In this document: piece after piece, positions 20,247 to 27,704 of the stretch
Layout: every line of letters begins with the position of its first letter
Numbering within the stretch: the stretch's first letter is position 1
Origin: Spirilliplanes yamanashiensis
GTDB lineage: Bacteria > Actinomycetota > Actinomycetes > Mycobacteriales > Micromonosporaceae
Reading direction: 5' to 3'
Length of the DNA: 64,000 nucleotides
Assembly (NCBI RefSeq): GCF_016863475.1
Contig: NZ_BOOY01000032.1
Coordinates: 179,701-243,700 of the forward strand
Translations under genes and position numbers: made by a program
Notes under the pieces: model-generated
Seen by the model: the letters and a program-made list of their open reading frames with translations, nothing else
Told to the model about the DNA's origin: nothing
Databases searched by the model: none

Positions 20247-21205
20247 CCGGGCTGCTGCTCGTGCACGGGCGCAGCCAGGAGCTGCCCCGCCGGCTGCGCG
20301 CCGACAAGGCGCAGGTGGACGCGCACGTCGCGGCGATGACCCGGTCGTGGCTGGCCGGGCTGGCCCGCGGCGCGGTGCTGGCCGGTCACCCGGCCGTGCC
20401 GGCGTCGGCCGTCGAGCTGCCGTTCTACGGCGACCTGCTGGCCGACCTGGTGGACGCGCACGAGGCGGCCGGCGGGCGCCGCCCCGACCTGGAGTCCCTG
20501 GCGGCGCCCGGGCGGGCGCCGGCGGCGCGCACCGACGCCGGAACCCGCACCGCCGAGCGCGTCGACGCCGCCACCGACGCGCTGGTGCTGGAGGCGGCGG
20601 GCACGCTGGGCTTCGCCCGGCCGGAGGGCTTCGGCGACCTGCTCGGCAACGGGGTGGTCCGCCGGGCGCTGCAGTTCCTCGCGGACAAGACCAGCACCCC
20701 ACAGTGGATCATCGAGCGGTTCCTGCGCGACGTCGCGTACTACCTGACGGTGCCGGCGATCCGCGGGCCGGTGCTGGCGGCCGTGCGGCGCGGCGTCGAC
20801 ACGCTGCTGGCCCGCGGCCACGCCGACGTGGTCGTGCTCGGCCACAGCCTGGGCAGCGTCGTCGCGTACGACCTGTGCCGGTCGCTGGACGTGCCGGTGC
20901 GGGCCCTGGTCACCGTCGGCTCGCCGCTGGGGCTGCCGGCGGTGCGGCGCAACCTGCCCGGGGTGTCCGACCCGCCCGCGCTGCCCGGCCTCGCGCCGCC
21001 CGCCGGCTGGTCCGGGCCGGCCTGGATCAACGGCTACGACGACCGCGACGTCGTCGCCCTGGTGCACCCGCTGGCGCCGCTGTTCGCGGGCGGCCGGGCC
21101 GGCATCCGCGACGAGCGGACCGTCAACCCGTCGGGCCCACACGCCATCGAGGACTACCTCGCCGACCCGGACATCGCCGGCCCGGTGGCCGCGGCGCTGA
21201 AATGA
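20243..21205 (+). CDS. alpha/beta hydrolase, lipase-like, third gene of peroxidase-protease operon
   Basis: 320 residues starting at a GTG that overlaps the protease stop (GTGA). It opens with TGLLLVHGRSQE (oxyanion-hole region), has the nucleophile elbow GHSLGS with Ser202, a probable Asp in YDDRDVV and a probable His in SGPHAIEDYL: a complete triad. A helical insertion (residues 60-180) would form a lid. No signal peptide. The substrate is unknown; lipid or ester hydrolysis is likely. Confidence 0.82.
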   Translation: MTGLLLVHGRSQELPRRLRADKAQVDAHVAAMTRSWLAGLARGAVLAGHPAVPASAVELPFYGDLLADLVDAHEAAGGRRPDLESLAAPGRAPAARTDAGTRTAERVDAATDALVLEAAGTLGFARPEGFGDLLGNGVVRRALQFLADKTSTPQWIIERFLRDVAYYLTVPAIRGPVLAAVRRGVDTLLARGHADVVVLGHSLGSVVAYDLCRSLDVPVRALVTVGSPLGLPAVRRNLPGVSDPPALPGLAPPAGWSGPAWINGYDDRDVVALVHPLAPLFAGGRAGIRDERTVNPSGPHAIEDYLADPDIAGPVAAALK

Positions 21206-21229
21206 CAGGACCGGGGCCGCGTCCGCCCG

Positions 21230-21235
21230 TAGTCT
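21230..21235 (+). promoter_or_regulatory. -10 element of the deaminase gene
   Basis: TAGTCT lies six bases before the GTG at 21242 with no ribosome binding site between, the leaderless layout. It gives the next three genes their own promoter although only 36 bp separate them from the operon upstream. Confidence 0.45.
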
Positions 21236-21241
21236 GCGGGC

Positions 21242-22246
21242 GTGCGCGACCTCGCCCTGCTGCCCAAGGCCGACCTGCACGTCCACCTGGAGAGCACGGT
21301 GCGGCCCGGCACGCTCGCCGAACTGGCCGCCGCCCACGGGCTGCCCGCGCCGGGACCCGGCGGCGCCTTCGCGGGCTTCCGCGCGTTCGCCGACCACAAC
21401 GCGCTGGTGCGCGCCTGCCTGCGAACGGCCGGCGACTTCCGGCGCGTCGCCCGCGAGTTCTGCGCGGACGCCGCCGCCGACGGCGTCGCGTACGCGGAGG
21501 TGTCCTTCACCGCGGCCGCGCACGAGGAGCGGCTCGGCGTGCGCGACCTGCCGCTCGCGGCGGTCCTGGACGGCCTCGCCGACGGCCGGGCCGCGCACGG
21601 GGTCGAGACCCGGGTGATCCTCGACCAGTCCCGCCGCCGCGCCGTGTCCCGGTTCCGCCGCACCCTCGACCTGGCGCTCGCCCACCCGGACGCGGTGGCG
21701 GCGATCGGGCTGGCCGGGCAGGAGTCGTACCCCCTGGAGCCGTTCGCGGACGTGTGCGCGCGGGCGCGGGCGGCGGGCGTGCGGCTGGTCCACCACGCCG
21801 GGGAGGACGCCGGGCCGGCCAGCATCGCCGAGGCGCTCGACCGCGGCCTCGCCGACCGGATCGGCCACGGCACCTCGATCCTCGGCGACCCCGCCCTGGT
21901 CGCCCGGGTGCGGGCGGCGGGCGTGCCGCTGGAGGTGTGCCCGTCGTCGAACGTCGCCCTCGGGCTGGTGCCGTCGCTGCCCGCGCACCCGCTGCCGGCG
22001 CTGCGCGCGGCGGGCCTGCACGTGACCCTCGGCACCGACGTGCCGGCGATCGTCGGCACCACGCTGACCGGCGAGTACACCCGGGTCCGCGACGCCTGGG
22101 GCTGGTCCGACGGCGAGCTGGCCGACCTGGCCCTGGCCGGGGTGGCGGCGAGCTTCGCGCCGGAACCGGTGCGGGCCCGGCTGCGCGCGGGGATCGCCGC
22201 CTGGCGCGCGTCCGGCGGCGCGGGCGCCGCCGGTGCACGAGGATGA
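21242..22246 (+). CDS. add: adenosine deaminase
   Basis: 334 residues. The metal-binding motif KADLHVHLE has H13 and H15; further family motifs are HHAGE, RIGHGT, CPSSN and GTDVPAI. The last differs from the usual DDP but keeps the metal-ligand aspartate. It deaminates adenosine, or possibly a modified adenosine, to the inosine form in the cytoplasm. A leaderless start at the GTG is likely. The stop lies five bases before the next start, so it is probably coupled with the SAM-hydrolase-like gene that could supply adenosine. Confidence 0.9.
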   Translation: MRDLALLPKADLHVHLESTVRPGTLAELAAAHGLPAPGPGGAFAGFRAFADHNALVRACLRTAGDFRRVAREFCADAAADGVAYAEVSFTAAAHEERLGVRDLPLAAVLDGLADGRAAHGVETRVILDQSRRRAVSRFRRTLDLALAHPDAVAAIGLAGQESYPLEPFADVCARARAAGVRLVHHAGEDAGPASIAEALDRGLADRIGHGTSILGDPALVARVRAAGVPLEVCPSSNVALGLVPSLPAHPLPALRAAGLHVTLGTDVPAIVGTTLTGEYTRVRDAWGWSDGELADLALAGVAASFAPEPVRARLRAGIAAWRASGGAGAAGARG

Positions 22247-22250
22247 GGGC

Positions 22251-23021
22251 ATGCTGCTGACCGTCATCGCCGACTACGGCACCGGGGACCTCGCCTTCGC
22301 GGAGGTGCGCCAGCGCCTCGCCGAGCTGCTGCCCGAGGCGTCCGTGCAGGCGCTGCCCGTGCCCGCCTTCGACACCGTCAGTGCGGGCTTCTGCATCGCC
22401 CAGCTCGCCTTCGGCGACGGGCCCGCCGACCGCGTCTTCTACGCCAACGTCGCGCCCCGTCAGGACGCCGACGACCCGCGCTCCGCCAACGCCGGCGAGC
22501 AGCTCGCCGCCGCCCGGCTGCCGTCCGGGGTGCTCGTCGTCGGCGTGGCCTCCGGGTCGAGCCTGGCGTTCCTCGCCGACGCGGGCGTGCCGGTGCGCGC
22601 GGTGCGGGTGCCCGACGCCGGCTCCCAGTTCCGCTCCCGCGACGTCTTCCCGGGCGCCCTGGCGCGGCTCGCCCGCGGCGACGACGACCTGCTCGGCGAC
22701 CCCATCGACGTCCGGGGCGCGCCGCGCCGGGCGGTGGCGTACACCGACGGCTACGGCAACCTCAAGACGACCTGGTCGTCGGCGCCCGCCGAGCCGGGCG
22801 CCCGGGTCACCGTGCGGATCGGCTCGGCCACCGCCGAGGCCGTGGTGAGCGACGGCGTGTTCGAGGTGCCCGCCGGGGAGCTGGCGTTCGCCCCCGGCAG
22901 CTCCGGCTGGGCGTCCGCGGACGGCGAGCAGCTCACCTGGTACGAGGTGTTCGCCCGCGGCGGCGACGCGGCGGAGATGTTCGGCCGGCCCGCCGCCGGC
23001 ACCCCCGTCGAGGTGGGGTGA
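22251..23021 (+). CDS. divergent SAM hydroxide adenosyltransferase-like protein (DUF62 family)
   Basis: 256 residues. The N-terminus (TVIADYGTGDLAFAEVRQRLAEL) and the C-terminal motif YTDGYGNLKT match the DYG/DFG and D-x-FGN substrate-binding motifs of the DUF62/fluorinase superfamily, which cleaves SAM to adenosine and methionine or halogenates it. The central VDPGVG-R catalytic segment is replaced by YANVAPRQDADDP, so the usual catalytic Asp/Arg are not evident. It sits between an adenosine deaminase and a methyltransferase, which fits SAM turnover. The ATG at 22251 (GAGGATGAGGGC before it) is preferred to the GTG at 22233. Confidence 0.72.
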   Translation: MLLTVIADYGTGDLAFAEVRQRLAELLPEASVQALPVPAFDTVSAGFCIAQLAFGDGPADRVFYANVAPRQDADDPRSANAGEQLAAARLPSGVLVVGVASGSSLAFLADAGVPVRAVRVPDAGSQFRSRDVFPGALARLARGDDDLLGDPIDVRGAPRRAVAYTDGYGNLKTTWSSAPAEPGARVTVRIGSATAEAVVSDGVFEVPAGELAFAPGSSGWASADGEQLTWYEVFARGGDAAEMFGRPAAGTPVEVG

Positions 23022-23022
23022 G

Positions 23023-23850
23023 ATGACGTCGGAGTACCTCGAGCTGAACCGCGCGCTGTGGGACGAGCGCGCCGGAGCCCACGCCGCCAGCCCCGACTAC
23101 GGCTTCCAGCGCTTCGCCGACGACCCGGCGCACCTGAGCGGCGTGGTCCGCTTCGACCTGCCGCGGCTCGGCGACCTCACCGGGCTGCGCGGCGTGCACC
23201 TGCAGTGCCACCTGGGCACCGACACGCTGTCGCTCGCCCGCCTCGGCGCCGACATGACCGGGCTCGACTTCTCCGGCGAGGCGCTGGCGCTGGCCCGCGA
23301 GCTGGCCGGGCGGGCCGGGCCGCCGGTGCGCTACGTGCGCTCCGATGTGCACGACGCGGTGGACGCCCTCGGCGCCGGCGGGTTCGACCTCGTCTACACC
23401 GGCATCGGCGCGCTGTGCTGGCTGCCGGACATCCGGCGGTGGGCGGGCGTCGTGGCGGCGCTGCTGCGGCCCGGCGGGCGGCTGTTCCTGCGCGAGGGCC
23501 ACCCGGTGCTGTGGTCGCTGGCCGACCCCCGGCCGGACGGGCTGCTGGTCGTCGAGCACCCGTACGTGCAGCGGCCGGAGCCGACCGTGTGGGACGAGGA
23601 CGGCACGTACGTCACCACGGACGTGTCCTTCACGCACACCCGCAGCGCCGAGTGGAACCACGGGCTGGGCGAGGTGGTGACGGCGTTGCTGGACGCCGGG
23701 TTCACCCTGGACGCGCTGGAGGAGCACGACAGCGTGCCGTGGGACGCCCTGCCCGGCATGATGCGCCTGCTCGACAACGGGGAGTGGCAGCTCGCCGACC
23801 GGCCGTGGCGGTTGCCGCACACGTACACGCTGCGGGCGACCCGTCGTTAG
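23023..23850 (+). CDS. class I SAM-dependent methyltransferase
   Basis: 275 residues. A helical N-terminus (LNRALWDERAGAHAASPDYGFQRF) precedes a Rossmann core: motif I is GVHLQCHLGTDTLSLARLGADMTGLDFS, post-I SEALALARELA-like, then FDLVYTGIGALCWLPDIRRWAGVVAALLRPGGRLFLREGHP. The pattern is that of small-molecule methyltransferases of the UbiE/Methyltransf_25 type. Its ATG follows the upstream stop directly, with GAGGTGGGG as ribosome binding site. It consumes the SAM that the preceding protein may cleave. The substrate is unknown. Confidence 0.85.
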   Translation: MTSEYLELNRALWDERAGAHAASPDYGFQRFADDPAHLSGVVRFDLPRLGDLTGLRGVHLQCHLGTDTLSLARLGADMTGLDFSGEALALARELAGRAGPPVRYVRSDVHDAVDALGAGGFDLVYTGIGALCWLPDIRRWAGVVAALLRPGGRLFLREGHPVLWSLADPRPDGLLVVEHPYVQRPEPTVWDEDGTYVTTDVSFTHTRSAEWNHGLGEVVTALLDAGFTLDALEEHDSVPWDALPGMMRLLDNGEWQLADRPWRLPHTYTLRATRR

Positions 23851-23871
23851 TGATCGATCCGGAGTGGGTAT
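23846..23871 (+). promoter_or_regulatory. sigma-B-type promoter
   Basis: GTTA, 16 bp, GGGTAT resembles the actinobacterial general-stress consensus GNNT-N14-16-GGGTAC/T; only the last base of the -35 differs. It lies about 80 bp before the small membrane protein gene at 23950. Confidence 0.45.
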
Positions 23872-23949
23872 TCGGGCGGCGTCGCCGGTGGACCGCCACC
23901 GGGTGGGCTCTCCCCCCGGCGACCCTCACCCCCTGACGAGGAGACTGCG

Positions 23950-24165
23950 ATGCGACTCGGATCGATCGGTGGCGCCATCCTGCTCATCTGGCTGCTCATC
24001 GGCGCCTTCGCCGGCTTCCAGCGCGGCTACTACAGCGACGAGGGCGACGCGAGCTGCGCGAAGGCGGGCACCATCCTGGTGACGATCGTCGCCGGCCCGC
24101 TCAACTACCTGGGCGTCGACCCCGAGGTCGACTGCTCCGTCCCGCAGCCGACCGAGAACAACTAG
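23950..24165 (+). CDS. small one- or two-helix membrane protein
   Basis: 71 residues. A hydrophobic segment IGGAILLIWLLIGAFAGFQ (residues 5-23) is followed by a short loop with RGYYSDEGDASC and a second weaker hydrophobic part (TILVTIVAGPLNYLG). Cys37 and Cys62 could pair. GAGGAGACTGCG precedes the ATG. Proteins of this shape are common near stress genes in actinobacteria, but I know no function. It ends in a strong terminator. Confidence 0.75.
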   Translation: MRLGSIGGAILLIWLLIGAFAGFQRGYYSDEGDASCAKAGTILVTIVAGPLNYLGVDPEVDCSVPQPTENN

Positions 24166-24174
24166 ACGGTTCGC

Positions 24175-24213
24175 GCCGGCCGCGGCCCCGAGGAGGTGGG
24201 GGCCGCGGCCGGC
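24175..24213 (+). terminator. intrinsic terminator after the small membrane protein gene
   Basis: A perfect 15-bp stem, GCCGGCCGCGGCCCC (24175-24189) with its complement at 24199-24213, nine-base loop. Confidence 0.75.
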
Positions 24214-24454
24214 GGCGCCCCGTGCCGGAATGCGCCCGCGCCGGTGGCGGGCCCGCACGGGCCTGCGGCCCGGGGCGTCGCGCCCCGGCACGTCACCAGG
24301 GCCGGCGCGGCCGCGGCCGGCCGTGGCGCCGCGGGCGCGAGCTGCTGCGCGGGCGCCGCGGCGGCCGACGGCGACCGGGCGGGCCGTACTGTGCCCATCC
24401 GCGCCACACGCTGGAGACCTCCGGGGGTTGCGCCGCCGCGGGGAGTCGGCGGAA

Positions 24455-24512
24455 CGCGATCACGCTAGGGCGGACCGGCACCGGTGCGCCCGGTGCTTAA
24501 CCCAGACATAAG
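24455..24512 (-). promoter_or_regulatory. two-box promoter, copy A
   Basis: On the plus strand CGCGATCACGCTAGGGC (24455-24471), 24 bp, CTTAACCCAGACATAAG (24496-24512). Read on the minus strand the second box comes first and the first box contains a TAGCGT -10-like hexamer. It matches copy B at 27458-27515 with the same 24-bp spacing although the spacers differ. No clear gene follows it. Confidence 0.55.
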
Positions 24513-24542
24513 CGAGACTTGCGACCCGACGAAGATCGTCGA

Positions 24543-25091
24543 TCACCGCCGGGCGCGCGCCCACCACACCGCCGCGCCGGCGACGGCCACGCCCGCGGCC
24601 CCGAGCAGCACGATCAGCCCGACCGGCGGCCCGTCGCCCCCGGCGCCGGCGGCCGGACCGGCAGGACCGCCGGCCACGGCCGGGGCCGGGGCGGGCGACG
24701 GGGCGCACCGCGTCGTGCCGGGCTGCGCCCCCGCGGCCGCCGCGGCGGCCGTCACCGACGCCACGCAGTGCCCGATGCCCGGCGCCGCCACGTCGACGGT
24801 CACCTGCCACGCGCCGGGCCGCAGCGTGTCGCCGTAGACCAGGGTGGAGGTTCCCGGCAGCCGCCGCAGCGGCGCCGGGCCCACCTGGGCGCCCGCGCCC
24901 GAGACGGCGAACAGCGTGCCCGCGATCGGCTCGGTCACCGGGTGCCCGTCCTCCCACGTCACCTCGACGGAGACGCTGCCGCGGCCGTCGTCGTTGACCA
25001 CCAGGGCCAGCCCGGCGTGCGCCGCGGCGGGCGCGGGCACGGCGAGCGCCCCGGCCACGACGGCGAGCAGTACGGCGATGACACGGCGCAT
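24543..25091 (-). CDS. exported protein with C-terminal membrane anchor, CopC/YtkA-like domain possible
   Basis: 182 residues. Signal peptide VIAVLLAVVAGALAVPAPAAA, cleaved before HAGLALV. The N-terminal His after cleavage and a following beta-rich domain (VSVEVTWEDGHPV, GAWQVTVDVAAPG) recall CopC/YtkA-like exported domains. Then comes an Ala/Pro/Gly linker and one transmembrane helix (VGLIVLLGAAGVAVAGAAVWW) with a short basic tail. GAGGAC lies before the ATG. It follows the metalloprotease gene on the same strand, separated by a hairpin, so it may have its own promoter. Function is not established. Confidence 0.65.
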   Translation of the reverse strand: MRRVIAVLLAVVAGALAVPAPAAAHAGLALVVNDDGRGSVSVEVTWEDGHPVTEPIAGTLFAVSGAGAQVGPAPLRRLPGTSTLVYGDTLRPGAWQVTVDVAAPGIGHCVASVTAAAAAAGAQPGTTRCAPSPAPAPAVAGGPAGPAAGAGGDGPPVGLIVLLGAAGVAVAGAAVWWARARR

Positions 25092-25127
25092 GGGCACGTC
25101 CTCGGGCGACGGTGGGGCGGAAAGGTG

Positions 25128-25168
25128 CCGGCCGCGGCCCCCCGGTGTGGACGGGGAGCCGCGGCCGG
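25128..25168 (-). terminator. hairpin after the metalloprotease gene
   Basis: Perfect 11-bp arms CCGGCCGCGGC (25128-25138) and GCCGCGGCCGG (25158-25168), extended by C/G runs inside the loop, lie just after the metalloprotease stop. Confidence 0.6.
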
Positions 25169-25179
25169 CGCCGGTTCGG

Positions 25180-27351
25180 TCAGGCGGCGGGCAGCGCGAC
25201 CCAGCCCTGGTGGCGGGCATCGCCCGGCCGCTGCAGGACCAGCACGTCGTGGCCACCGTACTGCCGGCTGCCGAGCCCCACGACCAGGCCCTTGCCCGCG
25301 ACGCTGGACAGCGTCAGGCCGGCCGGGCCGGTGGCGACCGTGAACACCTGGGCGGGGTCGCCCGAGCAGGCGCTCTGCGTCAGCGGTGCGCCGGCGACGG
25401 CCCGGCCGCCGAGCGGGGTCACGCACTTGCCCGACGCCCGCGACTCCAGCCGGACGCCGCCCGGGGCGCTCACCAGGCGCCACTGCTGGTTGGTCGCGCC
25501 GTGCGCCTCGTGCAGCACGACCGGGGTGCGGTCGGCGGCGCGGGCGCCGTACAGGTCGGCGACGGCGCCGGTCAGCGCGTTGCCCAGCGTGAACCACGAG
25601 CCGGGCTTCGGCCCGGCGGCGGCCGGGGTGGTCACCGTGACCTCGGCGGTGTGCGGGGCGGACCCGGCGAGGACCTGCACCCGGTACGTCGCGCCGGGCC
25701 GCAGCCCGACGAGCCGCACGCCGGTGCCCTGCACCTGGCCGAGGGTCCGGCCGTCGACGACCAGGCCGTAGCGGGCGGCGCCGGCCTTGGCGGGCCAGCT
25801 CAGCCGCACCGCGTTCGGCTGCACGTCGCTGACGGTGAGCGCGGCGAGCCCCGGGCCGGCGGTCGGGCCGGGCGTCGCCGTCGGTCCCGGCGTGGCCGTC
25901 GGGCCGGTGGTGGCGGTAGCCGTGGGGCTCGGCGGCGCCGACGGCGACGGCTTGCCCGTGGTCGGCGAGGGGGCCGGGGTGGACGGCGCCGGCGTGGTCG
26001 GCTTCGCCGTGGTCGGCGTGGGCCGCGCGGTGGTCGGCGACGGGGCCGGCGTCGTCGGCGCCGGGCCGCCCCCGCCGGGGGTGCCCGCGATGAGGAACTG
26101 GTTGTCGGCCACGTTCCAGTGCGTCGCGAGGTAGCTGCCCGGCTTCACGTCGGTGCTGTAGTAGTCGTCGTGGTTGCAGTCCAGCCGGGCGTCCTGCGCC
26201 TTGTTGGTGCAGGCCACCTTCATCGTCGTGCCGGGGGCGTCCTTGTAGCACATGACGTCGTAGTCGTCGACGCAGTGACCGGCCTTGCTGGAGTTCGGCG
26301 CGCTGTTGGACACGGCGCCGAGGTTGTGGCCCAGCTCGTGCGCGGCGACGCTGGCCGTCCAGCAGCCGCTGTCGTTGCGGCCGTACGACGCGCCGCTGTT
26401 GTTGCGGTTGTTCGCGCCCGGCTTGTCGTCGCCGGTGAACGTGCCGATGCCGCAGTACACCTTGGACTCGGCGAAGATCATGTACTTGCGGTCGGTGCGG
26501 TTCCAGCCGAGCTTCTTCAGCTCCGTCATCGTGGCGCTGAAGTCCTTCAGGCCGCCGGCCGGCAGCTCGACCTCGCGCACGTCGACCCGGCAGTCGGCGG
26601 TGGTGACGTAGCGCAGGTGGCGCGAGCCGCCGGTCTCCTGCGCGCTGGCGTCGTAGATGGCGTCGACGCCGGCGGCCCAGGTGCGGAACGACGCCTCGTA
26701 CTTGGCGAACCGGCTCTCGGTGCCGGCCTCGTAGGTGTAGAGGACCTGGATCCGCTTGCCGGTCTGGCCGTCGCCGTCGCAGACGACGCCGTGCGGGCCG
26801 ACGGCGGGCGCGGCGGCCGGGGCGGCCTCGGCGGCGGGGGCGGCGCCGGCGGCCAGGGCCGGGGTGCTGTAGGTGCCGGCGTCCGGCACGATCGTCAGCT
26901 TCCCCGAGTCGGCGAGCTCGGCGCCCGCCGCGTCGGCGATCCTCGCGTCGGACACCGGGGCCGCGTCGGCCTTCACCGCGGGGGCGGGGGCGGCGGGCGC
27001 GACGGGCGGCACGTCACGCTTCACGTCGAGGCCGGCGGGCACCTCGTCGGGGCCGTGCGAGCAGCTGTCGGTGCCCTCGACGCGGTACTCGCCCGCGCAG
27101 GGCTGGCCCTTCTTGCCGGGCTTCAGGCCGGCGTGGACGAGGCCCTTGGCCGGGTCGTCGGCCGGCACCTCGGTGATGACGTCGACGGCGGCGTCGCCCA
27201 CGGTGGTGAGGGCGGCGGGCAGCCAGGCGCTGCCGAGCGCGGACGGCACGCCGACCAGCGCCAGGGCGGCGACGACCGCGACGGTCAGGATGATGCGGCG
27301 GCGGCGACGGCCGCCTGGACTTCCCGCTGGGGCGCGTCGGGACGGGGACAC
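25180..27351 (-). CDS. secreted metzincin zinc metalloprotease with FN3 and ricin-type lectin domains
   Basis: 723 residues from the GTG at 27351, nine bases after GGAGG; an ATG at 27408 is in frame but has no binding site. Basic N-terminus and signal segment IILTVAVVAALALVGVPSALG. A propeptide-like region of about 200 residues precedes the catalytic domain with AHELGHNLG (about 336-344). The usual third ligand ten residues on is Ser; instead AGHC follows 21 residues after the first His and DVMCY supplies the Met-turn, a variant I know from actinobacterial secreted proteases. Then a Pro/Thr linker, a fibronectin III-like domain and a beta-trefoil lectin. Confidence 0.85.
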   Translation of the reverse strand: MSPSRRAPAGSPGGRRRRRIILTVAVVAALALVGVPSALGSAWLPAALTTVGDAAVDVITEVPADDPAKGLVHAGLKPGKKGQPCAGEYRVEGTDSCSHGPDEVPAGLDVKRDVPPVAPAAPAPAVKADAAPVSDARIADAAGAELADSGKLTIVPDAGTYSTPALAAGAAPAAEAAPAAAPAVGPHGVVCDGDGQTGKRIQVLYTYEAGTESRFAKYEASFRTWAAGVDAIYDASAQETGGSRHLRYVTTADCRVDVREVELPAGGLKDFSATMTELKKLGWNRTDRKYMIFAESKVYCGIGTFTGDDKPGANNRNNSGASYGRNDSGCWTASVAAHELGHNLGAVSNSAPNSSKAGHCVDDYDVMCYKDAPGTTMKVACTNKAQDARLDCNHDDYYSTDVKPGSYLATHWNVADNQFLIAGTPGGGGPAPTTPAPSPTTARPTPTTAKPTTPAPSTPAPSPTTGKPSPSAPPSPTATATTGPTATPGPTATPGPTAGPGLAALTVSDVQPNAVRLSWPAKAGAARYGLVVDGRTLGQVQGTGVRLVGLRPGATYRVQVLAGSAPHTAEVTVTTPAAAGPKPGSWFTLGNALTGAVADLYGARAADRTPVVLHEAHGATNQQWRLVSAPGGVRLESRASGKCVTPLGGRAVAGAPLTQSACSGDPAQVFTVATGPAGLTLSSVAGKGLVVGLGSRQYGGHDVLVLQRPGDARHQGWVALPAA

Positions 27352-27457
27352 GTGTGGATACCTCCGGAGGCGGCAGCCGCGCCCGGCGGTGAAGGGGATG
27401 GCAGGCACCGGGGCGGCACGAGGGGGGACGCGCGCCGCGGCTGGGGACCGGCGGGCG

Positions 27458-27515
27458 CGCGATCACGCTAGGGCCGCCCGGGCCCCGCGTTATCGCGCCT
27501 TAATCCAGACATAAG
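27458..27515 (-). promoter_or_regulatory. two-box promoter, copy B (metalloprotease)
   Basis: CGCGATCACGCTAGGGC (27458-27474), 24 bp, CTTAATCCAGACATAAG (27499-27515), given as plus strand. The first box is identical to copy A at 24455 and the second differs at one base. On the minus strand CTTA-N9-TAAG looks like an activator half-site pair upstream of a TAGCGT -10 element, with transcription starting near 27460. Confidence 0.6.
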
Positions 27516-27679
27516 CAGAACTTGTGTCCTCGAGAAGGTCATCGATGGGCGTCACCGTCCCCTGAGGTCAGACCCGGGCCCCGAACGGCGTCAGCCGTTA
27601 CACCCGGCCGGAGAAGTCCGGCGGGACCGCGGACTCCCGCTCGGCGGACCCGGGGCGGCCGCGGATCGACGGCGGTCGA

Positions 27680-27704
27680 GATTTCCGGGGCGGGAATCGG
27701 GTAC
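27680..27704 (+). promoter_or_regulatory. sigma-B-type promoter
   Basis: GATT, 15 bp, GGGTAC matches the Streptomyces sigma-B consensus GNNT-N14-16-GGGTAC exactly. It would give a leader of about 25 bases ahead of the gene at 27737, containing its GGAGGAG. Confidence 0.55.

Larger units (their letters stand above)
24166..24542. other. gene-poor stretch with promoter copy and possible gene remnant
   Basis: After the terminator, no convincing gene is seen. On the minus strand a promoter-like pair of boxes (24455-24512) is followed by GGAGGTCTCCAGC and GTG codons near 24410. The frame from there could give an Ala/Pro-rich 81-residue peptide (24407 to 24162), or another frame a short Arg/Pro-rich one resembling the first residues of the metalloprotease gene (PGRRRPPRR against SPGGRRRRR). 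A remnant of a duplicated protease 5' end is the simplest reading, at low confidence. Confidence 0.35.

Noticed and set aside
24543..24837. Plus-strand Ala/Pro-rich frames opposite the exported protein gene
   Set aside because: They mirror the low-complexity tail of the minus-strand gene and have neither start signal nor domain.
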